Of a stretch of DNA of 64,000 nucleotides, positions 44,078-52,910 are shown piece after piece. The position numbers and the translations under genes are program-made. The stretch's first letter is position 1, and each line of letters opens with the position of its first letter. The notes under the pieces were generated by a model, which saw only the letters and a program-made list of their open reading frames with translations, was not told where the DNA came from and made no database searches. The stretch is from Lewinellaceae bacterium (lineage in GTDB: Bacteria; Bacteroidota; Bacteroidia; Chitinophagales; Saprospiraceae), in assembly GCA_016713985.1 (NCBI GenBank), contig JADJOD010000004.1, positions 248,001 to 312,000 on the forward strand, given 5' to 3'.

Positions 44078-44950
44078 ATGAGTTGGTACAAACGACTGCG
44101 CGAAGGTATTTCCACCGCCACCAAGTCGAAAAAAGACGTGCCGGAAGGCATCTGGTTTCAATGCAAAAACTGCAAACAAGCCAGCACGACCCGTGAACTC
44201 CGCGACAATTTTTACAAATGCCCCAAGTGTGATTACCACACCGCCATCGGTTCGAAAGAATATTTCGACCTGCTGTTCGACGGAGACACCTACACGACAC
44301 TTTTCGACAACTTGATTTCCGTTGATTTTCTGAAGTTTACGGACCTGAAACCTTATGACAAACGCCTAGAGGAGACGCGAAAAAAAACCGGTCTCAACGA
44401 CGCGCTCGCCGTGGCGGAAGGTATGGTAAGCGGCTATCCGCTTGTAGTGGCGGCCATGGATTTCAAGTTTATCGGCGGTTCCATGGGTTCCGTGGTCGGT
44501 GAAAAAATTTCGCTGGCCATCGACCGGGCACTCGACACGCGCGCGGGTCTGCTTATCATCTCCAAATCCGGCGGCGCGCGTATGATGGAAAGCGCCTTTT
44601 CCCTCATGCAAATGGCCAAAACCAGCGCCAAACTTACCCTCTTAGCCAGAGCCGGGCTGCCTTATTTTTCCCTCATGACCGACCCGACCACCGGTGGCGT
44701 CACCGCCTCTTTCGCCATGCTGGGCGACATCAACATAGCTGAATCGGGCGCCCTGATCGGCTTTGCCGGGCCCCGGGTCATCCGCGAAACCATCAAACGC
44801 GACCTGCCGGAAGGATTCCAGACCGCAGAGTTTTTGCTCGAAAACGGTTTTGTTGACCTGGTCATCAACCGGAAAGACCTGAAAGAAACCATGGGCGATC
44901 TGTTGTCGTTTTTCCACAAAAATGACCCGGTAACAACAATGACCCAATGA
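44078..44950 (+). CDS. accD: Acetyl-CoA carboxylase carboxyltransferase beta subunit
   Basis: 290 residues. The N-terminal zinc ribbon (CKNC...CPKC, ~residues 29-51) is followed by the carboxyltransferase crotonase-type domain with GGSMGSVVGEKI, SKSGGARMMES and MTDPTTGGVTASFAMLGDI. It transfers carboxyl from biotin to acetyl-CoA with AccA, the first committed step of fatty-acid synthesis. The length is normal. Its stop overlaps the next start in an ATGA arrangement (44947-44950). Confidence 0.96.
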   Translation: MSWYKRLREGISTATKSKKDVPEGIWFQCKNCKQASTTRELRDNFYKCPKCDYHTAIGSKEYFDLLFDGDTYTTLFDNLISVDFLKFTDLKPYDKRLEETRKKTGLNDALAVAEGMVSGYPLVVAAMDFKFIGGSMGSVVGEKISLAIDRALDTRAGLLIISKSGGARMMESAFSLMQMAKTSAKLTLLARAGLPYFSLMTDPTTGGVTASFAMLGDINIAESGALIGFAGPRVIRETIKRDLPEGFQTAEFLLENGFVDLVINRKDLKETMGDLLSFFHKNDPVTTMTQ

Positions 44951-45918
44951 CCTCCATGGACGAAATAACTACACCACCAAAACATCGAAACTTGAAAAAC
45001 ATGACGGTATTTCTGATCGGATCGGTTATCGTGTTGCTTTTGTTCGGGATCATCGCCGCATGTAAACGCAATACAACTGACCCTGCAAATGCCGGCCCTG
45101 CCCTGCCCTACCGGCTCGATGCACCGGATGCCACCTTTGACCTTCCACAGGAACTGAGTGAAATTTCCGGGCTCGCCATGTCATCCGACGGGCGACATCT
45201 GCTGGCCGTCAATGACGAAGAAGGCACCGTTTTTTTCCTTCATCCCGAAACCGGCGCGCTGGAATCCAGCCGGGTTTTTGGAAAAAAAGGCGATTATGAA
45301 GGTATAGAAATGGTTGGGAGCGACATTTTTGCGGTAAAAAGCAACGGCACCCTTGTGCGTATCCCCGAAACGGGCGATACCAGCATCTACCCCACACACC
45401 TGAACGAAGAAAATGACGTGGAAGGTCTCGGATACGATTCAACGCGGAATTGCCTGATGCTGGCCTGTAAAGGCAAATCGGGCAAAGATGACGTTTTGAA
45501 AGGCAAAAAAGCCATCTACGCCTTCGACCTGGCGACGCTGCGGTTGAATGAAACCCCTGCTTACGTCATCGACCGCGATGAAATCGGAAGGCTGAAAGGC
45601 GCCGGCGCCGGTTTTTGGGAAAACCTGCTCGGCGTGTTTTCGTCCGGCGACGACGCCCGCGCATTCGGTCCGTCAGGACTGGCTTTTTCGCCGCTCGATA
45701 ATAACCTGTATATCATCGCATCCGTTGGAAAAGTGCTGGTGATGCTGAACCCCGACGGAAAGATCATCCGGGTGGAAAAACTCGACCCCGACCGTTTCAA
45801 ACAGCCGGAAGGTCTTTGTTTCGATCGCGCGGGACGGCTTTATATCAGTTCGGAGGGGGGAAAACATCAGGGGCGTATTTTCCGGTTTTCTCCACGCGAC
45901 GGGCAAAGGGTTGATTAG
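44947..45918 (+). CDS. SdiA-regulated-domain lipoprotein (beta-propeller)
   Basis: 323 residues. One N-terminal hydrophobic segment (VFLIGSVIVLLLFGIIAAC) ends in a possible lipobox. The rest is a six-bladed-propeller-like repeat region (LSEISGLAMSSDGRHLLAVNDEEG, YEGIEMVGSDIFAVKSNG, VEGLGYDSTRNCLMLACKG, PSGLAFSPLDNNLYIIAS, PEGLCFDRAGRLYISSEGG), as in the SdiA-regulated family. It is probably anchored outward. Translationally coupled to accD by ATGA, although no metabolic link is obvious. An inverted repeat follows. Confidence 0.82.
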   Translation: MTSMDEITTPPKHRNLKNMTVFLIGSVIVLLLFGIIAACKRNTTDPANAGPALPYRLDAPDATFDLPQELSEISGLAMSSDGRHLLAVNDEEGTVFFLHPETGALESSRVFGKKGDYEGIEMVGSDIFAVKSNGTLVRIPETGDTSIYPTHLNEENDVEGLGYDSTRNCLMLACKGKSGKDDVLKGKKAIYAFDLATLRLNETPAYVIDRDEIGRLKGAGAGFWENLLGVFSSGDDARAFGPSGLAFSPLDNNLYIIASVGKVLVMLNPDGKIIRVEKLDPDRFKQPEGLCFDRAGRLYISSEGGKHQGRIFRFSPRDGQRVD

Positions 45919-45966
45919 GGCGTATCAACCTTTATAAACCCTTATCAACCTTTATCAACCTTTTTT
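45907..45966 (+). terminator. Repeat-word hairpin after the SdiA-regulated-like gene
   Basis: GGTTGAT and ATCAACC form a short stem across the stop codon. They are followed by reiterated ttatcaacc/tttataaacc words and a T6 run (45956-45966), between two convergent genes. Confidence 0.55.
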
Positions 45967-45967
45967 A

Positions 45968-47095
45968 TCATTCCCCCACACTGCCTATTTTCCAGTCGTA
46001 CGGACGGTTTTTCAGGGATTCTAATTTTTCCTTCAATTTGTGGTCGATCAGCGCCTTTTCGGCGGCAATTCTTGATGTGACGAGGTGGACGCCCGTTTCG
46101 GTGTCGAAGCGCAGTTTGTTTTTCACCGTATTGGACAACAGGGTTGTTTTTTCTAAGTTCGACATTTCAAACACGTGTTCGTGTTCGTGCAAAACGTAAT
46201 CGTACGGGCTGCGGTATGAGATCAGTTTTACCATGATCGGCGCCGTCTCGATGGCGATAAACAGCAGCGTAATAAACAGGCTGGCGAATAAAATCGCCTT
46301 GCTGGTGGCAGTGAGCCTGCCGAGTGCTTCCATCCGGGCAGCCAGTCCGTCGTAGCGCGAGCGCTGGAGTCCGGCGATTTCCGACTGCACGGAGGTTTCG
46401 AGGGTTTTAATGGTTTGTTCTTTTTCCAGGATCAGGGGCTGGTTGGTCGCCAGGGTTTTATCCAGTTCGGCCTGTGCGTTGTCGGCGTCGGCTTTTTTGG
46501 CCCGGTAAATGGGCCCGAGGTTGCGTTTGCCCGACCCGCCCGTGCCGTCGGCTTCCTGCACAGCCTGGAGTGCGAGTGCGTCGCGGGTAGCCGTTTTGGT
46601 CGTAATTTCTGTTTTTAATGCCGCCAGTTGTGCGCGTTGCTCCCCGATTTGCACCGCGTAGCGGGTCCGCACACGGTCTTCCTGCTGCTTGAATACTTCC
46701 TGTTCCATACTCACCAGTTCCGCCCGAATTTCTTTTTCGAATATCTTCATTTCCAGCGGTTTGGATATCACCAAAGCCAGCAGTACGGCAAGCGCCAGAC
46801 GTGGCAGGGCCACCAGCCAGTCGCGCCACCACTTGCCATAACTCTTCATACTCATGACGATATAGCGATCGAGGTTGAAGATCATTAAACCCCAAACGAG
46901 GCCGAAGGCGACGGATGCCCACCAGGAATCAAACACCGTGTACAACGCATATCCGGAAGAAAAAAAGGCAAGAACACCCGTGAAAAATATCGTGGCGCCG
47001 ATACCCGTGTATTTATTCCGGTCGGTCGGGCATTTTTCAAGAATGGAGTGGTCCACCCCCGAGCAAAAGAGGAAGAATTGTTGCAGTGATTTCAT
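45968..47095 (-). CDS. DUF4407-domain membrane protein
   Basis: 375 residues. Four membrane helices: ATIFFTGVLAFFSSGYALYTV, WWASVAFGLVWGLMIFNLDRYIV, LPRLALAVLLALVISKPLEM, and a late one (AILFASLFITLLFIAIETAPIMVKL). A long charged coiled coil (~135-265) with many Ala, Lys and Glu separates helices three and four. This is the DUF4407 pattern, seen in Bacteroidota and others, with unknown function. It is a single-gene unit. The FNLDRYIV...SMKSYGKWW block is the most conserved-looking part. Confidence 0.85.
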   Translation of the reverse strand: MKSLQQFFLFCSGVDHSILEKCPTDRNKYTGIGATIFFTGVLAFFSSGYALYTVFDSWWASVAFGLVWGLMIFNLDRYIVMSMKSYGKWWRDWLVALPRLALAVLLALVISKPLEMKIFEKEIRAELVSMEQEVFKQQEDRVRTRYAVQIGEQRAQLAALKTEITTKTATRDALALQAVQEADGTGGSGKRNLGPIYRAKKADADNAQAELDKTLATNQPLILEKEQTIKTLETSVQSEIAGLQRSRYDGLAARMEALGRLTATSKAILFASLFITLLFIAIETAPIMVKLISYRSPYDYVLHEHEHVFEMSNLEKTTLLSNTVKNKLRFDTETGVHLVTSRIAAEKALIDHKLKEKLESLKNRPYDWKIGSVGE

Positions 47096-47243
47096 AGCAT
47101 AAGATAGTCAGCAAGCAAAAGTGCGTCCGAATAACTTCAAATGACCCGGAAATATTGGGAAGGGGGAAGTTTTTTCGATGTGGGAAAGTTGCGGCGGGAT
47201 GAACAAGGGGGTAATACCTATGGAACGGTTTCTGAGCCGTGTT

Positions 47244-47858
47244 TTAAGAAAGCACCTTCAACTGTACCAATTTTTCCCGCAAATGTCCGGCCCCCTGAAA
47301 ATGAATCCCCTGAATACCAAGCACTTGTGCACCTTCCACGTTTTTCAGACTATCGTCGATAAATACCGCCTGAGCGGGCTCTACTGCGTAGCGATCCAGC
47401 AAAATCCGGTAAATATCCGAAAACGGCTTGCGCGTCTTTTCGTCGCCGGACACCACAATCCCTTCGAACCAGTGCAGAAAATCATATTTCGACAAGGCAA
47501 CGGGGAAGGTTTCGCCGCTCCAGTTGGTCAAAGCCAGCAGGCGGCTGCCGTTTTGCTCGCGCAATTCGCGCAACAACTCGACCGTATCGGAAATGGGGCC
47601 GCCCAACATTTCCTCCCAGCGGCCGTAATAATCGCGTATTTCCGGTTCCCAATCCGGGTGTTGCGCCACCAGCAGTTCCGTGCCTTCATGGAGTGAGCGG
47701 CCCGCGTCCTGTTCGACGTTCCAGTCGTGCGTACAGATGTTTTCGAAGAAAAACTGCCGTTTTTCTGCATCGGGGATCACTTCCCGGTACACATATTCGG
47801 GGTCCCAGTCGATCAGGACACCACCGAGGTCGAAGATGATGGTATTGACAGGTTGCAT
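47244..47858 (-). CDS. HAD-family hydrolase (subfamily IA, YihX-like)
   Basis: 204 residues. Motif I is FDLGGVLIDWDP (nucleophile Asp10), motif II LALTNWSG, motif III Lys in KTRKPFSDIY, and motif IV VFIDDSLKNV. The second Asp of motif I is Gly, as in YihX-type glucose-1-phosphatases. It would dephosphorylate a small sugar or nucleotide phosphate in the cytosol; the substrate is not determinable. It lies downstream of ychF on the same strand with a TTTCAGGG repeat between them. Confidence 0.9.
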   Translation of the reverse strand: MQPVNTIIFDLGGVLIDWDPEYVYREVIPDAEKRQFFFENICTHDWNVEQDAGRSLHEGTELLVAQHPDWEPEIRDYYGRWEEMLGGPISDTVELLRELREQNGSRLLALTNWSGETFPVALSKYDFLHWFEGIVVSGDEKTRKPFSDIYRILLDRYAVEPAQAVFIDDSLKNVEGAQVLGIQGIHFQGAGHLREKLVQLKVLS

Positions 47859-47866
47859 GGTTGGAA

Positions 47867-47910
47867 GGTTTGAGGGTTTCAGGGTTTCAGGGTTTCAGGG
47901 TTTCAGGGTT
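47867..47910. repeat. Tandem GGGTTTCAG words
   Basis: Four consecutive copies of GGGTTTCAG after GGTTTGA, in the gap between ychF and the HAD gene. It is the same word as in the prfB upstream hairpin (1402-1444), here without an inverted arm. Confidence 0.7.
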
Positions 47911-47929
47911 AATAAATCGCTTTCTCTTC

Positions 47930-49034
47930 TCACACATTAAACCGGAAGTGCATAATATCGCCGTCGCCGACCACGTATTCCTTTCCTTCCACGGCCATTT
48001 TTCCCGCTTCTTTTACTTTGGCTTCGGAGCCAAGGGTAGTGAAATCCGAATATTTGATCACCTCGGCGCGAATAAAGCCTTTTTCAAAATCCGAGTGGAT
48101 GACACCGGCAGCTTCGGGGGCTTTGGCGCCGCGGCGTACGGTCCAGGCGCGGACTTCCTTTTCGCCGGCGGTAAAATAAGTGATGAGATTCAATAACTTA
48201 TACGCAGAGCGGATCAGTTTGTTTACACCCGGCTCGTCTAAGCCCATCATTTCCAGAAACTCCCTGCGTTCGTCCAAAGTTTTTATATCGGCGATCTGGG
48301 CTTCAATTCCGGCGCAGATCATGATGACTTCGGCGTTTTCAGCCGCTACGGATTTCCGGAACAATTCGGTGTGGGTATTGCCTTTTTCGATGGCGCCTTC
48401 GTCCACATTGCACACGTACAAAACGGGTTTGGCCGTGAGCAGCGACAGTTCTTTCAGAATGGCTTTACTGTCGTCTTCAAAGGTGACCAGCAGTTCACGT
48501 GCCGGGCGGCCCTGTTCGAGGTGTTTTTTTACTTCGGCGATCACCTCGGCGGCGCGTTGGTCCTCCTTATTGCCGACACGAACAGCGCGCACAAGTTTAT
48601 CGAGGCGTTTTTCGACGGTTTCGAGGTCTTTCAGGCCGAGTTCAAGGTCGATGATCTCTTTGTCGCGCACCGGGTTGACGGAGCCGTCGACGTGCACCAC
48701 GTTGTCGTCGTCGAAAGCACCGCACCACGTGAACGATGGCGTCTACTTCCCGGATATTGGCCAGAAACTGGTTGCCTAAGCCCTCGCCCTGACTGGCGCC
48801 CTTGATCAGGCCGGCAATGTCTAAGATTTCGACGGTTGTCGGCACAGTACGTTGTGGATGAACGAGTTCTGCCAGTTGATCCAGTCGGGGGTCCGGAACG
48901 GTAATAACGCCGAGGTTGGGGTCTTTGGTGGCAAATGGATAGTTGGCGGCCAACGCTTTACCGTTGGTGAGCGCATTGAACAAAGTTGATTTTCCGACGT
49001 TGGGCAAACCAACGATTCCGCACTGGAGTGGCAT
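47930..49034 (-). CDS. ychF: Redox-regulated ATPase YchF (Obg-like ATPase), one frameshift
   Basis: 367 residues reconstructed, the family's normal length. P-loop GLPNVGKSTLFNAL at the N-terminus, DIAGLIKGASQGEGLGNQFL, and the YchF-specific C-terminal TGS-like domain with LLNLITYFTAGEKEVRAWTVRRG, FEKGFIRAEVI and the terminal GDIMHFRFNV. It binds ATP rather than GTP and associates with ribosomes. The frame breaks near 48711-48716; dropping one C (minus strand) turns CFRRRQRG into CFDDDNVVHVDGSVNP. Because the gene is universally conserved, an error is the best explanation. Promoter element at 49173-49180. Confidence 0.95.
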
Positions 49035-49172
49035 AATTTTGTTATTAGGGTCATTTCGTCATGATCTCCGCGGCGTTTGCAGACCTCTTCTTCCACCGCC
49101 AGGTTTTCGATTTCGACGTATGACTTGTATCTTGTGGAGAATAAAATGTTGAACTTGCTGAAAAAGCGGGCG

Positions 49173-49180
49173 CAAAGGTA
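49173..49180 (-). promoter_or_regulatory. Predicted TAnnTTTG promoter element for ychF
   Basis: The minus strand reads TACCTTTGCG, ~140 nt before ychF. The leader (49035-49172) holds an open but unassignable minus-strand frame containing EIENLAVEEEVCKRR. Confidence 0.5.
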
Positions 49181-49197
49181 AAAAAAACTGTTTATAT

Positions 49198-49464
49198 AGT
49201 CATAAGTCGTGAGTCATAAGTCGTGAGTCGTGAGGGGCGGCTCACGTCTTATGACTCATGACTCACGACTCACGACTCACGACTCACGACTCACGACTCA
49301 CGACTCACGACTCACGACTCATGGCTCATGACTCACGACTCATGACTCGACTAACGTCTTATGACTCACGACTCATGACTCACGACTCACGTCTTATGAC
49401 TCACGACTCACGACTCACGACTTATGACTTATGACTTATGACTCACGACTCACGACTCACGACT
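49198..49464. repeat. Array of GACTCAC/GACTCAT heptamers with inverted copies
   Basis: More than thirty copies of GACTCAC, GACTCAT or CTTATGA words fill 49238-49464. The beginning (49198-49240) contains their complements (gtgagtcataagtcgtgag), so the left end can pair with any part of the array. It lies between ychF (minus) and the ACP phosphodiesterase (plus), i.e. between two 5' ends. There are no spacers of constant length, so it is not CRISPR. Confidence 0.8.
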
Positions 49465-49479
49465 AATAAATAACGTATC

Positions 49480-50064
49480 ATGAACCACCTCGCGCACTGT
49501 TTCCTTTCCTTGGATGATGAAGACCTGCTGACGGGTAATTTCATCGGCGACGACGTAAAAGGCAATGATTGGCAAAATTACCCGGAAGGGGTGCAGCGGG
49601 GTATTCTTTTGCATCGAACCATAGACAGTTTTACGGATAATCACCCCTTGATCGGCAAAAGCAAGGAAAGAATCAGGTCTTTTACGGGGCGCTACGCGCC
49701 GCCGGTGATTGACATCCTTTACGATCATCTGCTGGCGATTCACTGGGCCGAATACAGTGACGAGCCGTTTGATGAATTTGCAGAAAAAGTGTACAAAAGG
49801 TTGAATAACAGGGCGGAACAAATGCCTGAACCCGTCCGCCAACGGCTGCCGCACATGCTGGCCGGGCGTTTTTTGCACGGCTACCAAAGCCGCGCGGGGT
49901 TAATGTGGGTGCTGGAGCGTTTTAATCTGCGTTTGGGTGGAAAAATGGATACATCCGGTCTTTCGGATCATTTTTTTGCAACCCTTCCCCGGTTTTCGGA
50001 TGATTTTGCCGGTTTTTTCCCCGATTTGATCCATAAAGTAAAGGAACAAACGGGCCAGCTATGA
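49480..50064 (+). CDS. Acyl carrier protein phosphodiesterase (AcpH)
   Basis: 194 residues. The N-terminus MNHLAHCFLS matches the family's conserved NxLAH start; other family residues are GNFIGDDVKG, GILLHRTIDSFTDNHP and FTGRYAPPVIDILYDHLLA (metal-binding Asp/His). The enzyme removes the 4'-phosphopantetheine arm from acyl carrier protein. The length is normal. Its 3' end overlaps the convergent histidine kinase gene by 6 nt. The heptamer repeat array ends 15 nt before its ATG, so the ribosome-binding region is made partly of repeat sequence. Confidence 0.87.
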   Translation: MNHLAHCFLSLDDEDLLTGNFIGDDVKGNDWQNYPEGVQRGILLHRTIDSFTDNHPLIGKSKERIRSFTGRYAPPVIDILYDHLLAIHWAEYSDEPFDEFAEKVYKRLNNRAEQMPEPVRQRLPHMLAGRFLHGYQSRAGLMWVLERFNLRLGGKMDTSGLSDHFFATLPRFSDDFAGFFPDLIHKVKEQTGQL

Positions 50065-51761
50065 CAACCCGCGGAACCGGATCCAAAATTCCGCACCCTC
50101 ACCCGGCTTGCTGACAACACCGATCTCCCCGTTCATGGCCTTCATAAATTCCCTGGCGATCGAAAGCCCGAGGCCGGATGATTTGTTTTGCCCGCCAGTG
50201 GTGTTAGCCTTAAAAAACGGCTGGAAGATCTTTTCCTGAATACCGGCCGGCACGCCCGGCCCCTGGTCGCGGACCAAAAGGCGCACCGTCCTGTTTTTGT
50301 CTTTCCGGGCAGATATGGCGATAACGCCGCTTTCGGGGCTGTACCGGATGGCATTGGTGAGCAAATTGACCAACACCCACACCGTTTTTTCGCGATCCGC
50401 TTCCAGGTCGGGCAACCCGCCCTCCAGGTCCATGTGAACGGCAATCCGTTTTTCCCGGACGGCCGATTGCACGGCTGCAAGGGCCAGGTCGACGGCTTCC
50501 GAAACCGACACCGGGGCAATCCGCAGGTTGAGCCGGCCGGCTTCCACCTGACTGAGATCGAGCAATTCCGACACTAATTTGATCAGCCGGGCATTGTCGC
50601 GCTGCAAATCGTGGACAATGTCGAGTTGTTCCGCGCTGAGGTTGTTCGCCGGATTTTTTTCCAGCAATTTCAGGCCGATATCGGCGGCGGCGAGCGGTGT
50701 TTTTAATTCGTGGGAAATGGTGGCGATAAAATTGGTTTTGGCCGTGTCGCGCTCCTGGAAAGTGGTGATATTGTGTAAAGTATACAAAAAACCAAGCGCC
50801 TGTCCGTCTTTGAGAATAGGAGTTTGTTCGCGTACAAAAAACTGTTCCTTGCCGTCGGATACAATTTTGAACGGCGCACCGGTGGCGCTTTCCACGATAT
50901 GCCGGAGCAGGTCGTTCCGGGTGCACAAAACGTTCAGCGCTTTTCCGACGATTTCAGTGGATTTCAGGCCCAGCAGATCGAGCGCGAAATGATTGGCAAA
51001 CAAAACCCGGCCTTCCAGGTCGACGCCGAAACCCGCCTCCTGTAAACTGTTGATCACGGCTTCCGCGCGGTTTTTTTCAAACATCAGTTGGGCTACATTG
51101 CTGTGTTCGTATTCGTCGAGCCGGGCGGCCATGAGGTTGAAGGCATCCGCCAGTTCACCCATTTCATCGCGACTTTCCACCGGCACCCGATGGCGGTAAT
51201 TTTTTGCATAATCTCCCGGATACCTTCCCGGAGATGCCGCACCGGCCCGATGATATACTCCGGAAAGTTGAAAATAAAGGTAAAAGCCAGCAGAAAAATG
51301 ATGGTACTCAGCAAGGCGATAAAGTCGAACGCTTTTCCGGCGGTTTCCAGTGCCCGGGCGTTTTTGGCCTCGATGGCATTCATGTTGATGGTCAAAATAT
51401 GGGCGATTTGTCCACGAATCTGCATCAAAGCGGAGGAGTCGTGCAGGGAAGAAGTTTTAAAACCTTCAAATGCCTGGCGCAAGGCCGCCGTGTTTTCGGC
51501 TTCTCCGGTTTCAGTGATGTTCTTTTCCTGCATAATCAATTGTTTTTCAAAAGATAATGCAAACTTTTCCTCATTGACGGAAAGGCTGTCCAGCGCCGCC
51601 AGCATGGCGTGGCAGTATTCGAGCGATTCGTAGTTGTCTTCCAAAACCGCCTGTGCACGCGTTTTCATCTGGAGCAGGGCCGTGATACCCGCACCGCCAG
51701 TGAGCAGTAGCAAACCGAATAAAAAAAGGATACCGGTCAGTAATTTCTGTTTGAGTTTCAT
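50059..51761 (-). CDS. HAMP/PAS sensor histidine kinase of the kdp locus, one frameshift
   Basis: ~567 residues reconstructed. Two membrane helices (ILFLFGLLLLTGGAGITALL and IALLSTIIFLLAFTFIFNF) flank a ~145-residue sensor region. Then come HAMP, a PAS domain (INSLQEAGFGVDLEGRVLFANHF), HisKA with H-box SHELKTPLAAAD, and HATPase (NLLTNAIRYSP, DQGPGVP, SSGLGLSIA). The frame breaks at the six-T run 51200-51205; one more base joins EIMQKN to YRHRVPVESRDEMGELADAFN. It starts 6 nt after the KdpD-type sensor gene, which itself has no kinase domain, so the two together replace a single KdpD. Its likely partner is the sigma-54 regulator at 59448-60803. Confidence 0.88.
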
Positions 51762-51767
51762 GTTCGA

Positions 51768-52892
51768 TCAACTTAAAATTACCAGATCCACGTCGTTTTG
51801 GCTCAGCCCTCTTAACAATTGATTGAATACGCCGGTTCGGAGCATAATCTGCCAGAGATTCAGGTGGGGTTTTCCGATACAAACCGTGGTGATTTCTTTC
51901 TCTTCCGTCACCCGCATGATCGCTCCCGGCACGTTCGGATTGTCGATTTTTATCACTTCAGCGCCCATTTCGGTGGCCAGTTGAAAATTATTGATCAGGC
52001 GCCGTTGCAGGTCGAGCGGAATTTTATCCGTGGCCTCGCGCGGAACCTGAACGTACAACACATACCACTGGCTGTGGTAATAATTGGCGAGCCGGGCCGT
52101 TTTTCGGATGATTTTTCGCGCCGTTTCGTGGTTGCTGCTGATACAGGCCAAAAAACGTTCGGGGCGAAGTTGTTGCGGCCGCGTCACTTCCGTTTCCACT
52201 TTTCGCTCCACCTGGGAGGTCACTTCCCGGAGCGCCAGTTCGCGCAGTTGCAGGATTTTGTCGGGTTGAAAAAAATTGCCCAGCGCGGTTTCGACCTTCG
52301 ATTTTTCGTAAATTTTGCCTTCTTTCAGGCGGGTGATCAGTTCGTCGGCCGTCAGGTCGATGTTTACCACCTCATCCGCCATTTGCAAAAACGAATCGGG
52401 CACCCGCTCTTTCACTTCAATGCCGGTGATCAGCCGCACGTCGTCGTTGATACTTTCGATGTGCTGAATATTGACGGCCGTGATGACATTGATGCCCGCC
52501 TCCAGCAATTCCACCACGTCCTGCCAGCGTTTTTCATTTTTACTGCCCGGAATATTGGTATGCGCCAGTTCGTCCACAATCACCCATTCCGGGCGCAGGA
52601 TGAGCAGGGCGTTCAGGTCAAGTTCTTCCAGCCTTTTGCCTTTGTAAAACACTTCCCTGCGCGGCACCACGGGCAACCCTTCCAGCAAGGCATGGGTTTC
52701 CGGGCGGTTGTGTGTCTCGATGTAGCCGATTTTCAGGTTCACGCCGTTGCGCAGCATGGCGTGCGCTTCCTGCAACATCCGGTAGGTTTTGCCTACACCG
52801 GCGCTCATACCGATATAGACTTTGAACTTACCGCGCCGGGACCGGCGAAGCAAGTTCAAAAAATAGTCGGGTGAAGATTTAGACTCGGGCAT
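51768..52892 (-). CDS. kdpD: KdpD N-terminal sensor protein (KdpD + universal stress domain), no kinase domain
   Basis: 374 residues. The KdpD domain (~20-230) has the Walker A motif GMSAGVGKTYRML and VDELAHTNIPGSKNEKRW. A universal-stress-protein domain follows (~245-374; RFLACISSNHETARKI...VTEEKEITTVCIGKPHLNLW). A standard KdpD is ~900 residues with membrane helices and a histidine kinase. This one ends before those, and the kinase is a separate downstream gene. Such a split is common in Bacteroidota. Senses K+ limitation or turgor. It begins 19 nt after the porin-like gene. Confidence 0.92.
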   Translation of the reverse strand: MPESKSSPDYFLNLLRRSRRGKFKVYIGMSAGVGKTYRMLQEAHAMLRNGVNLKIGYIETHNRPETHALLEGLPVVPRREVFYKGKRLEELDLNALLILRPEWVIVDELAHTNIPGSKNEKRWQDVVELLEAGINVITAVNIQHIESINDDVRLITGIEVKERVPDSFLQMADEVVNIDLTADELITRLKEGKIYEKSKVETALGNFFQPDKILQLRELALREVTSQVERKVETEVTRPQQLRPERFLACISSNHETARKIIRKTARLANYYHSQWYVLYVQVPREATDKIPLDLQRRLINNFQLATEMGAEVIKIDNPNVPGAIMRVTEEKEITTVCIGKPHLNLWQIMLRTGVFNQLLRGLSQNDVDLVILS

Positions 52893-52910
52893 GGCCGGAA
52901 TTTTATCTGA

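Noticed and set aside
49035..49172. Minus-strand frame upstream of ychF containing EIENLAVEEEVCKRR
   Set aside because: It looks protein-like and has no in-frame stop near the ychF start, but it has no clear start, family or independent promoter, so it is mentioned only as leader content.
49198..49464. CRISPR array
   Set aside because: The repeat unit is a heptamer without unique spacers, and no cas gene is nearby.
51768..52892. Truncated kdpD pseudogene
   Set aside because: The protein ends cleanly after the universal-stress domain and a separate kinase gene follows in the same operon, a known split arrangement.
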